A stretch of 64,000 nucleotides of DNA from Algoriphagus boseongensis (GTDB lineage Bacteria > Bacteroidota > Bacteroidia > Cytophagales > Cyclobacteriaceae), in contig NZ_SNYF01000007.1 in assembly GCF_004362805.1 (NCBI RefSeq), positions 124,001-188,000 on the forward strand. Reading direction: 5' to 3'. Below the pieces are notes generated by a model that ran no database searches, was not told the DNA's origin, and saw only the letters and a program-made list of their open reading frames with translations. Positions 7,352 through 15,310 of this stretch are shown here, one piece after another (position 1 is the first letter of the stretch; each line of letters begins with the position of its first letter). The position numbers were made by a program, and so were the translations under genes.

Positions 7352-8863
7352 TTATTCTGAATGTAGTCTATTTTCCACCACCCTCTGCACCTCCTCAAAT
7401 CCCTGAAACGCACAAATCACCGCTTCAAAATCCTCCATTTTTCCTAGGTGCTTCAGCGCCAGTGGATTTCCAAAATGAACGAGGATACAAGGTTTGCTTT
7501 TTGCCAGTTTTTTAATATCTGCTAAGGTTTCGGGGTCCATTCCGAATTGATTCAATGGCTTGTGGGACGGAACAAAAACCGCAATAATTCCCTTTTCAGA
7601 ATTTCCCCAATTATAGTCTGAAATTGCTAACTGGCTTGCGAAAAGGCTTTTTTGGGAAGTGAAATATTCCCTGTAACCCAGCTTTCCGACTTTCGCTAAA
7701 GCCTTGAGTTCTGATGGATTGATCTCTCCAGAAATCACTGAAACGTAGTTTTCTGCCAATTCAATTTGCAGTTGGGAATGACTTTCCCAATCGAAAGAAG
7801 GAACTTGAATAGGCTTAAAGTCCATCACGCCCAAGCGCTTCTTCAAATCCATGATTTTTTCAAAAACCGCATCCACTTCCTCCTCTGATGCATTTTGGGA
7901 AATTTTCTCAATTCCCTCTTTCACATGATCCGAAAAACAAAGGATGTCATTTCCGGCATGAAACGCCTCCCATTCCAGTATTCCCGGTTCGGGAAAATGC
8001 TTGGCCACGGCTTTCATATTCAGCGCATCGGAGATTACGAGCCCATTAAAACCCATTTCCCCCTTGAGCAAATCTGTAATCAGTTCGCGGCTGATGCTGG
8101 CAGGGATTTCCTTTCCCCCAGTCAAGGCTGGAACAGCTAAGTGTCCCACCATGATCATTTCCACACCCCGATCGATTCCATATTGGAAAGGGAGAAGTTC
8201 CTCTGCCTGTAGTTGGGTTTTGGACTTGTGCAAAATGGGTAGACCCAAATGAGAATCAGTTTCTGTATCTCCATGGCCTGGAAAGTGCTTCAAGCATGCT
8301 CCGATTCCTGCCTTTTTCATCCCTAAATAGGCTGCAAAGGAAAGTTTGGCTACTTTTTCAGCATTATCACCGAAAGAACGATAGCCGATGACTGGGTTGT
8401 TTGGATTGGTGTTGACATCGGCGCAAGGAGCAAGATTGAGGTGAATTCCAGATTGTTTCATATCCAAACCCATTCTATATCCAACTTCCTCCACCCATTT
8501 TTCAGCATCTTTTTTCAAAGCTCCCAAGGTAATCGCAAAAGGATATTGAGGCGTTTTTTCAATCCGCATAGCTAAGCCATATTCTCCATCGATGCTGATC
8601 AGCAAGGGAATTTTGGAAATGGCTTGGTATCGGTTGATTAACCCAATCATTTTTTCAAAAGTCCCACTGACATCCAGCACCTCAGCCCGTTTTTCAAAGT
8701 TGGCTGCGGCCGAATGACGGCTATGGAAAAAGGTTAGTCCTCCGATTTCCTGCTCCCGAATTAGCGTTTCGATGGCTTGGTAGTTTTCCTCGGTATCGTG
8801 AATAAACGCCGCAGGAGAGAAGCATTGGGCTATTTTTTGGGATTTCTGCATTGGAAAATTCAA
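7352..8863 (-). CDS. Glycoside hydrolase family 3, NagZ-like beta-N-acetylhexosaminidase
   Basis: A 503-aa GH3 enzyme. The NagZ-type loop KHFPGHGDTETDSH (192-205) carries the Asp/His acid-base pair of bacterial N-acetylglucosaminidases, and Asp279 in GLVISDALNMKAV is the expected nucleophile. There is no signal peptide, so it acts in the cytoplasm, where NagZ removes GlcNAc from GlcNAc-anhydroMurNAc peptides brought in by AmpG. A C-terminal region (about 385-503) resembles the second GH3 domain rather than the minimal single-domain NagZ. It follows the AmpG-like permease by 77 bp and is the last gene of the salvage operon. Confidence 0.88.
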   Translation of the reverse strand: MNFPMQKSQKIAQCFSPAAFIHDTEENYQAIETLIREQEIGGLTFFHSRHSAAANFEKRAEVLDVSGTFEKMIGLINRYQAISKIPLLISIDGEYGLAMRIEKTPQYPFAITLGALKKDAEKWVEEVGYRMGLDMKQSGIHLNLAPCADVNTNPNNPVIGYRSFGDNAEKVAKLSFAAYLGMKKAGIGACLKHFPGHGDTETDSHLGLPILHKSKTQLQAEELLPFQYGIDRGVEMIMVGHLAVPALTGGKEIPASISRELITDLLKGEMGFNGLVISDALNMKAVAKHFPEPGILEWEAFHAGNDILCFSDHVKEGIEKISQNASEEEVDAVFEKIMDLKKRLGVMDFKPIQVPSFDWESHSQLQIELAENYVSVISGEINPSELKALAKVGKLGYREYFTSQKSLFASQLAISDYNWGNSEKGIIAVFVPSHKPLNQFGMDPETLADIKKLAKSKPCILVHFGNPLALKHLGKMEDFEAVICAFQGFEEVQRVVENRLHSE

Positions 8864-8911
8864 TGGTTGTAAGGTTGGAGGTGGTAAAGTAACGTCAACT
8901 CATTTCACCAC

Positions 8912-8943
8912 CTCGTAAATCGTAATTCGTAACTCGTAAATCA
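8912..8943. repeat. TTTACGA-type repeat directly behind the permease stop codon
   Basis: CTCGTAAATC occurs at 8912-8921 and 8933-8942 with CGTAATTCGTAA between. Read on the minus strand, the array begins in the TGA stop of the permease gene. The same words follow the stop codons of the UbiA gene (52702-52726) and, in shorter form, of the GH3 gene (7338-7354). Confidence 0.6.
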
Positions 8944-10203
8944 AGAAGCTTTTTTCCCAAATTCCCTCGGATACTTAGCCATATAGGCCATCGCGAATCC
9001 AGGAATCGTAGCGATCACCACCCAGACGAAGAACCCGGGATAGCCCAACCACTGCTGCATGTAGCCACTGAGCATGCCGGGGAGCATCATTCCCATAGCC
9101 ATAAAGCCTGTTGCTAGGGCATAATGGGCAGTTTTAAATGCTCCTTCAGCCAAGAAAATCAGGAAGATCATATACGCGGCAAAGCCAAAGCCGTAGCCAA
9201 ACTGCTCTATCGTCACTACAGTAGCTGCAAAGGTGATTGACTCTGGCTGTTGCCAAGAAAGGAGAATATAGCCAATGTTTGGGGCGTTGATCGCAAAGGC
9301 CATCGGCATCATCCAACGGCCTAAGCCATCTCTAGAAATGACAATTCCTCCCAGAATTCCTCCCAGAAGCAGGGCAATTACCCCAAGCGTTCCATAGATA
9401 AAACCAACCTCTGTGGTACTTAAGCCCAAGCCTCCAGCTGCTCTTTCGTCCAAGAAAAAGGGGGAAGCCATTTTCACCAATTGGGATTCTCCCAGGCGAT
9501 AAAGCAGGACGAAACCTAAGGAAAGCCCGATATTTTTCTTGGTGAAAAAGGTGGCAAATACCTTCCCAAAACTAGGTTGGTCAGCTTTAGCGATTCGCTC
9601 TTCGATCACTTTTGGAGTAGCCAGATAATTGATTCCTGTCAATAGGAGCATCAGCCCACTTACTCCAATCATTGTCCAGGACCAAGCTTGACTCGGATCA
9701 GCAAATTTTTTTTCCAAGAAACCAGCCATAATTACGATCAGGCCTTGGCCTGTTATCATCCCAACCCGGTAAAAGGTACTTCTCAATCCCACAAAAAAGC
9801 TTTGCTCCCCCGGATTTAAGGCAATGAGGTAAAGTCCATCCGAAGCAATATCATTGGTGGCTGAAGCAAATGCTCCCATCCAGAAAAAAGCTAAAGTCAC
9901 AACAAAGAACTGATCCAATCCAGTCGTTAACCCAACTCCCAAAAAGACCAGTGAAAGGATGAGTTGCATGCTGAGAAACCATTTTTTCTTATTGCCAAAA
10001 AGCTCCAAAATCGGACTCCAGATGGGTTTGATCACCCAGGGCAAATAAAGAAAGGAGGTGTACAAACCGATGTCGGCATTGGATATGCCCAAGTTTTTGT
10101 ACATGATTACAGAGACCGTAATGATAACCACATAGGGCATGGACTCCGTGAGGTAAAGCGAGGGTACCCAAACCCAAGGGGATTTGGATTTATTTTGGGT
10201 CAT
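8941..10203 (-). CDS. AmpG-like MFS permease (muropeptide or sugar importer)
   Basis: A 420-aa major facilitator protein with about 12 membrane helices. The N-terminal WVPSLYLTESMPYVVI, then SFLYLPWVIKPIWSPILE and the FASATNDIASDG segment fit the AmpG/PAT1-like branch. AmpG imports GlcNAc-anhydroMurNAc-peptides released by wall turnover. That role suits the neighbours: its start overlaps the GNAT stop by 4 bp (ATGA, 10200-10203), and a NagZ-like GH3 gene follows. The substrate could also be free disaccharide or MurNAc. The cell location is the inner membrane. Confidence 0.85.
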   Translation of the reverse strand: MTQNKSKSPWVWVPSLYLTESMPYVVIITVSVIMYKNLGISNADIGLYTSFLYLPWVIKPIWSPILELFGNKKKWFLSMQLILSLVFLGVGLTTGLDQFFVVTLAFFWMGAFASATNDIASDGLYLIALNPGEQSFFVGLRSTFYRVGMITGQGLIVIMAGFLEKKFADPSQAWSWTMIGVSGLMLLLTGINYLATPKVIEERIAKADQPSFGKVFATFFTKKNIGLSLGFVLLYRLGESQLVKMASPFFLDERAAGGLGLSTTEVGFIYGTLGVIALLLGGILGGIVISRDGLGRWMMPMAFAINAPNIGYILLSWQQPESITFAATVVTIEQFGYGFGFAAYMIFLIFLAEGAFKTAHYALATGFMAMGMMLPGMLSGYMQQWLGYPGFFVWVVIATIPGFAMAYMAKYPREFGKKAS

Positions 10204-10679
10204 GGTTTACGAAGTAGATTTTGGTAAATGCTGCGTTCGGAACCTTCGATTACCTTGGCTCCCACGGTTTTTTCATAAAATTCGATTGGCCCCACTCCTC
10301 CGATGATGGCATAGGCATAGCCCATTTCTTTGAGTGATTCCAAGGCTTTGATCAGGAGAATTTTCCCGATTCCTTTTCCCCTTTCAGATTCTTTGGTGCC
10401 AGTAGGGCCAAAGAAATTCCGTGCGGTGCTTTCATAGCAAGCAAAGCCCAGAATCCCATTTCCGCGTTGAGCGATCCAGCAAGAAACAGGTTGCCGGGAG
10501 AAAGCCACTTCCACCTCAGATTTCCAATAGGCTCCGAATTGCTCGTTGACCCATTCGGTAAGCAGGTGCTTTTCTGGAGCAATAGCTTTACGAATGACGA
10601 TGTTTTCCTTTTCCAGAAGCTTGGCCTCCAAAGCCCAGATTTCTGGGAGTTCCATCAGTCTTACGAGCATGTCTTTCAT
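10200..10679 (-). CDS. GNAT-family N-acetyltransferase in murein-salvage operon
   Basis: A 159-aa GCN5-related acetyltransferase. The acetyl-CoA pyrophosphate loop RGKGIG (100-105) lies at the start of the helix KILLIKALESLKEMGYAYAI, and a beta strand/VGPIEFYEKTVGA end follows, as in the fold. It overlaps by 4 bp both the upstream GHL10 stop and the downstream permease start, so it is translated with them. From context an amino sugar, muropeptide or amino acid released in salvage is a plausible acceptor; nothing in the sequence proves it. Confidence 0.82.
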   Translation of the reverse strand: MKDMLVRLMELPEIWALEAKLLEKENIVIRKAIAPEKHLLTEWVNEQFGAYWKSEVEVAFSRQPVSCWIAQRGNGILGFACYESTARNFFGPTGTKESERGKGIGKILLIKALESLKEMGYAYAIIGGVGPIEFYEKTVGAKVIEGSERSIYQNLLRKP

Positions 10680-12319
10680 GGGCGGGTGGATTTTGGGGTT
10701 TGAAATACCTGAGTCTGAACAATCCTGCCATAATGGTCAATCCATCGGATGGCTAGAAATTCTGTGTTTAAACTTGGCACTTCTAAATATCGCACTCTTG
10801 ATCCACCTACCCAAGCGGTGTGGATAGAGGCATCGTGAAGGGTATTCAGGTCATTTCCTCCTTGAACCATCGCAAAGCGAATCGCCGGGTCAAGTGGTTT
10901 TTCCAAGCTGATTTGGGTTTTCTGCGTGTCAGTTTTCACATCAAAAACTACAGGAATCTCTATGATTGCTGGACTTTTGGGTTGGAAAGAAGGAGGAAGA
11001 GTGGGTTCGTTGTACACCTCTTTTTTCAGCAAATCGGCGATGTCCCTATTTTTCTGATAAATGGATTTGGCAGAAAAATAGGCGTTTCCATGAATCTGAG
11101 GCAGGGTTCGAGTGTAGTTGACTTGGGTATTGATTTCTCCCGGATTTTTCCAGGCGGCATCCGAATCTTCCCGGATTTTGTATGGGCCATTCCCGATGTA
11201 GACGTTGACTCCATAGCTGTTATTGGACCACCAATCAGCTAATTTGCGATAGGAAGCCAAAGGATGTTCCATGCTCCAATAGAGCTGGGGAATGAGATAG
11301 TCTATCCAGCCATTTTTCATCCAAAGCAAGACGTCGGCAAAAAGGTCATCGTAATTGGTTTGTCCTGCACGGGTTGGAGAGCCTTTTGGATCCTTGTCCT
11401 GATTTCTCCAGACTCCGAAAGGAGAAATTCCAAACTGAACCCAAGGCTTTTTGCTTTTGATGGTTTGATTGAGCGCAAAGATCAACTCATTTACATTTTG
11501 CCTTCTCCAATCGTCCCGGCTTTGTCCCGGCTTCTTGTATTTGTCGAAGGAGGCCTTGTCGGGAAATTCCAACTTAGGTTCCCGATAGGGATAAAAATAA
11601 TCGTCGAAGTGGATGGCATCGATATCGTAATTGTCTACGATTTCACCGATCACATTGAGCAGATGAGTTTTTACCTCCGGCAAACCCGGATCATAGTACC
11701 ACTTGGTGCCATACTTCAGCATCCAATTTCTATGGGTATAAAAGTCATGCTCTTTGCTCAGCTCTTCGGTTTTCAAATCCATGGTCGCCCGGTAAGGATT
11801 CAGCCAGGCATGAAATTCAAGTCCACGGTCATGGGCTTCCTTGATCATCCAAGTCAAAGGATTTTCAGAAGTGGAGGGCGCTTTTCCTTGTTGCCCTGCG
11901 AGATATTTGGACCAAGGGGCATAGCGGCTTGGAAAAAAAGCATCACCTGAAGTCCGAACCTGAACTATAACTGCGTTAAAATTCAGGTTTTTGTAATAAT
12001 CCAAAAGGTCCGTAAACTCCTTTTTTTGGGTTTCCCAGGAAGCTGTGGAGGAGATTGGCCAATCGATATTTGCTACCGTAGCGATCCAAACTCCCCTGAA
12101 TTCCCTGGGAATATCTGGCAATCTGTAGCTCAAAGGCTTTAAAGCTACTGGAGGTTGAGGAAGAGTTTTGGTTGGTAAAGTTTCTCCTGTTTTTGGGGCT
12201 CCTGTTACCGCACCATTAGGTTTGGAGGTAGGAGTAGTGGAAGGTTTTTGCGACTTGCAACTGGCTAAAAAAAGTAAGCAACACAGGGTCCAAAGAACCC
12301 ATCTGGAGTTAAAACGCAT
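10676..12319 (-). CDS. GHL10 / family-10-like glycosyl hydrolase lipoprotein (YddW-like)
   Basis: A 547-aa lipoprotein (Cys21 after LLFLAS) with the GHL10 domain (formerly DUF187): REFRGVWIATVANIDWP at the start of the barrel, FHAWLNPYRA, IDAIHFDDYFYPY and FGISPFGVWRN. A Pro/Thr-rich linker (about 25-60) separates the anchor from the domain, and a C-terminal Ig-like region (about 440-547) closes it. Some members cleave the glycan backbone of denuded peptidoglycan. It lies 6 bp after the amidase gene, which removes the stem peptides such enzymes cannot tolerate, a logical two-step pair on the outer envelope. Confidence 0.88.
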   Translation of the reverse strand: MRFNSRWVLWTLCCLLFLASCKSQKPSTTPTSKPNGAVTGAPKTGETLPTKTLPQPPVALKPLSYRLPDIPREFRGVWIATVANIDWPISSTASWETQKKEFTDLLDYYKNLNFNAVIVQVRTSGDAFFPSRYAPWSKYLAGQQGKAPSTSENPLTWMIKEAHDRGLEFHAWLNPYRATMDLKTEELSKEHDFYTHRNWMLKYGTKWYYDPGLPEVKTHLLNVIGEIVDNYDIDAIHFDDYFYPYREPKLEFPDKASFDKYKKPGQSRDDWRRQNVNELIFALNQTIKSKKPWVQFGISPFGVWRNQDKDPKGSPTRAGQTNYDDLFADVLLWMKNGWIDYLIPQLYWSMEHPLASYRKLADWWSNNSYGVNVYIGNGPYKIREDSDAAWKNPGEINTQVNYTRTLPQIHGNAYFSAKSIYQKNRDIADLLKKEVYNEPTLPPSFQPKSPAIIEIPVVFDVKTDTQKTQISLEKPLDPAIRFAMVQGGNDLNTLHDASIHTAWVGGSRVRYLEVPSLNTEFLAIRWIDHYGRIVQTQVFQTPKSTRP

Positions 12320-12325
12320 GGAAAT

Positions 12326-12994
12326 TTAAAGCTTGGGTACAGGTTTGAGGTTGAGGTCGGAAAGGTTTTTTCTCAATTTGTTCATGAATTCATCCCCCGG
12401 ATCGGTTTTGACAGTTCTGTAATTCGGGTCAGTTTCTTTCCACAGATCTGTGCCCTGAAAGTTTTGGTATTCATGGTGTCCGATCACGTAGTCGATGGGA
12501 TATTTTCTTTTTAAATGACGAATGAGTTGTTCGTTCGCTTTGAGTTGGGCTTTGGTTAAAGGCATATCATCGCTGCCGATATTTTCAATCCCAATGGCTA
12601 AATAATTCAAGCCAATAACATGCCGAGCGAAGGTGGTATCGGGCAAAAGTCTAAAAATTGTCCCGTCCCGATCAATTAAAAACTGGCTGGACACATTCAA
12701 ATTACTGGCTCCAGTCAAATCCGCTCTTCCCCCTAAAGTAGATGGATTGAACACATCAAATGTGACCTCAATGTTGCTGATTGCAGTCCAGTGAACCACC
12801 ACCATCTGTGGATCAATAGAAGCAGCTGTCTTGCTTAGCCCATGCCGGTCCTTGAGGTATTGAAGGGAAAGTTGCTCCCGTTCTGCATTCCAGGTTATTG
12901 GTTTGTCGATGATCCTGAAAGTAGCTTTGGGACTACAGGAAAATATGGCTAGGGCAAAAACTCCAAGTAAGATTTTGGGAAATAGACACTTCAT
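12326..12994 (-). CDS. N-acetylmuramoyl-L-alanine amidase lipoprotein (Amidase_2)
   Basis: A 222-aa lipoprotein (ALAIFSC, Cys20) with an Amidase_2/PGRP zinc amidase domain. Visible are VVHWTA (first Zn His), FLIDRDGTIFRLLPDTTFARHVIG, IGIENIG, and the IDYVIGHHEY second histidine region. It cuts the bond between MurNAc and L-Ala of the stem peptide. It is the first gene of a run of five minus-strand genes for wall salvage; an upstream gap of 81 bp to the penicillin-acylase gene is large enough for its own promoter. Confidence 0.9.
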   Translation of the reverse strand: MKCLFPKILLGVFALAIFSCSPKATFRIIDKPITWNAEREQLSLQYLKDRHGLSKTAASIDPQMVVVHWTAISNIEVTFDVFNPSTLGGRADLTGASNLNVSSQFLIDRDGTIFRLLPDTTFARHVIGLNYLAIGIENIGSDDMPLTKAQLKANEQLIRHLKRKYPIDYVIGHHEYQNFQGTDLWKETDPNYRTVKTDPGDEFMNKLRKNLSDLNLKPVPKL

Positions 12995-13075
12995 AGTTCT
13001 GGGGTAGGAAAGTCCGGATTCTTTGCACTAAACTAGCCAGAAAAAGGGAGGGAATCAGAGAAATCAAGCCAAAAA

Positions 13076-15157
13076 TTAATCCCCGGGCCTATAGATTCTC
13101 TTGGCAGATTTAAGGACGGTTTCCTTATCCAAGCTCATCGGCTTTAGTTTCCGATTGAGAAAATACTCCATTTGGTCAGAATAGTGAGGACTTTCCGGTC
13201 GATTGCTTGCACCGTAGACATTTATGGTTTCTATCTCCGGCAATCCATCTCCAAACTTTACCATCATGATATAGGATTCTCCCTGAGCGCCTTTTCGCAT
13301 TCCGTTTTCCCATGGAGTAGAGCGCATTGCTGCGATTACATCGTCAATTCCCCATAATGGTAAAGCTTTATCCCCTCGTACCAATTTTTGATATTCTCCA
13401 AGTGGCACCAAAGACTTTTCAAAGTGTGTTTCAAAATGAGTTTTAGCAGCCTGAATTCCCTGAATAGCCTCTTCCTCGGTCAAAACGGTTTCAAAGCTTC
13501 TGCCGGTTTTGGCAAATTCATCCCACCAATAGTAATAGATAAAGGCAAAAAGAGCCGCTCCTTCACTGTCCACTCCTGCTGATTTGTCCCAAGTAGCAAG
13601 AGTTTTTATCTGTTCAGAAAATTCTGGGTATTTCAAAGTGTCCAATTGGAACAAAACCTCCATATCTGTTCGGAAAGCAAGTTTTTTAGGTAAGGTCTGG
13701 TCAAATTTGATCCGCTTGAATTCTTCATAGCTTATCCTTCCAGTGTCCGGCATCAATTCCCGGAATCTCATGGAGCGGTTATTGTCCCGGAGGATATACC
13801 CCATCTCTGTGGGATAATCTTCTGGATGAAGATTGTCGGCATAGGAGCTTGCCTTGAAAGGGGAATGGTTGGTGTTGAATAGATAGCCTGAAGGTGGATT
13901 CACCTGCTGGGGTAGTTCTGAAAATGTATGATACTCCGTCCAAAGCGTCTTTTTCGTATTTCCTGGAACGGTTTCCGAATAGTCAAAACCTGGCGTTCGC
14001 TTTGGCAAAAGTCCATTACTCACGTAGAAAATCGTATCGTACCGATCTGCATAGACCGTGTTGAAATTGGTGAGCTGCATGGTGTTCATTGCTGCCTCCC
14101 ATTCGGCGAAATTCTTTGCCTTATTCATTCTCCACCATTGTTCTGGAGCACCCACTCGTTGCAAAGCCCCAAAACGGATAGAAAAAGCGCCCTGCTCCGT
14201 GACCAACGTTGGCCCATAAATGCTTTTCCAGACTTTTTTGGGAACTGGTAAAGTGATCCAATCCCAAAGTCTCACCTTCAGCCAGACATACTTAGATTCC
14301 AGTTCCAGCCACTCCCCATCGACTAAATATTCGTCCTCATCTTCCGGATTCATTTCAAGTTGGTATAGGTCTAAAAAGTCAGGAAAATTCACCGTATGCG
14401 CCCAGCCCAGATGTTCATTTACCCCATGGAAAATCATCGAACCTCCCGGGAACAGACCTCCCAAAATATTCCAGCCCTCCTCAGATTGCAAATGCGCTTC
14501 ATACCAAGCCACTGGTCCCTCGAGGGGCTGATGGGAATTGATGGCGAGGAAAGTTTCTCCAGAATCTGTTCTTGAGGAATGAATTGCTATTGCATTTGAA
14601 CCTTTAGGATTGGAATCAATAGGAATTAAATCAACCTTTCCGTTTACAATTTGCTGAACAGCTCGATCAGCTCCGGACATCTGGGCAAGGGAGAGGATAT
14701 AAGCGGAAAGAATTTCTTTGGGATTGATGGGGAAAGCCGGGCCATACAATACTTCTTCAGGATGAGCCAAGGCGTAATCGTTTAAGCCAGCAGCGTATCC
14801 TTCAAGGACTTTTTTGAATTCCGTAGAAAAGGTGGTTTCATATTTTTCCTTGGCGATTTCCTTGGTTTCGAGTAAGTGGACAAAAAAATCAACACCAGCG
14901 CCTTGCTCCCCAAAAACCCTTCCTGCCAATGCTTTTCCAGCTAAGACAGTTTTTTGAATAGTTTCAAAGTCATCTTCCGCATGAGCCCAAGCCAAGCCAT
15001 AGGCCACATCGGCATCCCTTTTTCCAAAAATATGAGGCACTCCAAATTCATCCCTTGCAATTTCGATTTGTGTGGTGTCCCAGCCTGAGGGTTTCAATAC
15101 TCTTTGGCACGAAAAGAAAAGCAGGATAATTAAGGCAAAAGGAAAAGACTTTTTCAT
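13076..15157 (-). CDS. Penicillin acylase / AHL acylase family lipoprotein
   Basis: A 693-aa Ntn-hydrolase precursor with a lipoprotein leader (LLFFSC, Cys17). Family features: an alpha subunit with VPHIFGKRDADVAYGLAWAHAEDD, the autocatalytic site GSN (Ser187 becomes the N-terminal nucleophile of the beta subunit), then GWNILGGLFPGGSMIFHGVN and LGWAHTVNFPD. Members hydrolyse amide-linked acyl groups: penicillins, acyl-homoserine lactones, cyclic lipopeptides or acylated amino acids. The substrate here is unknown. It is only distantly similar to the second acylase at 47285-49702, so the two are unlikely to be recent duplicates. Confidence 0.88.
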   Translation of the reverse strand: MKKSFPFALIILLFFSCQRVLKPSGWDTTQIEIARDEFGVPHIFGKRDADVAYGLAWAHAEDDFETIQKTVLAGKALAGRVFGEQGAGVDFFVHLLETKEIAKEKYETTFSTEFKKVLEGYAAGLNDYALAHPEEVLYGPAFPINPKEILSAYILSLAQMSGADRAVQQIVNGKVDLIPIDSNPKGSNAIAIHSSRTDSGETFLAINSHQPLEGPVAWYEAHLQSEEGWNILGGLFPGGSMIFHGVNEHLGWAHTVNFPDFLDLYQLEMNPEDEDEYLVDGEWLELESKYVWLKVRLWDWITLPVPKKVWKSIYGPTLVTEQGAFSIRFGALQRVGAPEQWWRMNKAKNFAEWEAAMNTMQLTNFNTVYADRYDTIFYVSNGLLPKRTPGFDYSETVPGNTKKTLWTEYHTFSELPQQVNPPSGYLFNTNHSPFKASSYADNLHPEDYPTEMGYILRDNNRSMRFRELMPDTGRISYEEFKRIKFDQTLPKKLAFRTDMEVLFQLDTLKYPEFSEQIKTLATWDKSAGVDSEGAALFAFIYYYWWDEFAKTGRSFETVLTEEEAIQGIQAAKTHFETHFEKSLVPLGEYQKLVRGDKALPLWGIDDVIAAMRSTPWENGMRKGAQGESYIMMVKFGDGLPEIETINVYGASNRPESPHYSDQMEYFLNRKLKPMSLDKETVLKSAKRIYRPGD

Positions 15158-15238
15158 CGGAGGCGACTATAATTTCAAAATATAAGAGGAGCTAAAGGAT
15201 TAACCAAGTTTTGGCGATTTCCTCTTTTTTAAAAAAGC

Positions 15239-15261
15239 AAAAGCCGACTTTCGCCGGCTTT
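15239..15261 (-). terminator. Terminator hairpin behind the SoxB-like phosphoesterase gene
   Basis: AAGCCG and CGGCTT arms with extra A-T pairs enclose a short loop. Read on the minus strand the hairpin is followed by TTTTGCTTTTTT. It lies 50 bp after the stop codon at 15311. Confidence 0.65.
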
Positions 15262-15310
15262 CTGGGGGTGATCAACCACTTTTCTCCTTTTTAAGAATCT
15301 AGCAATTGAA

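Noticed and set aside
11264..11950. 228-codon plus-strand open frame inside the GHL10 gene
   Set aside because: It is antisense to clear GHL10 motifs and lacks any domain.
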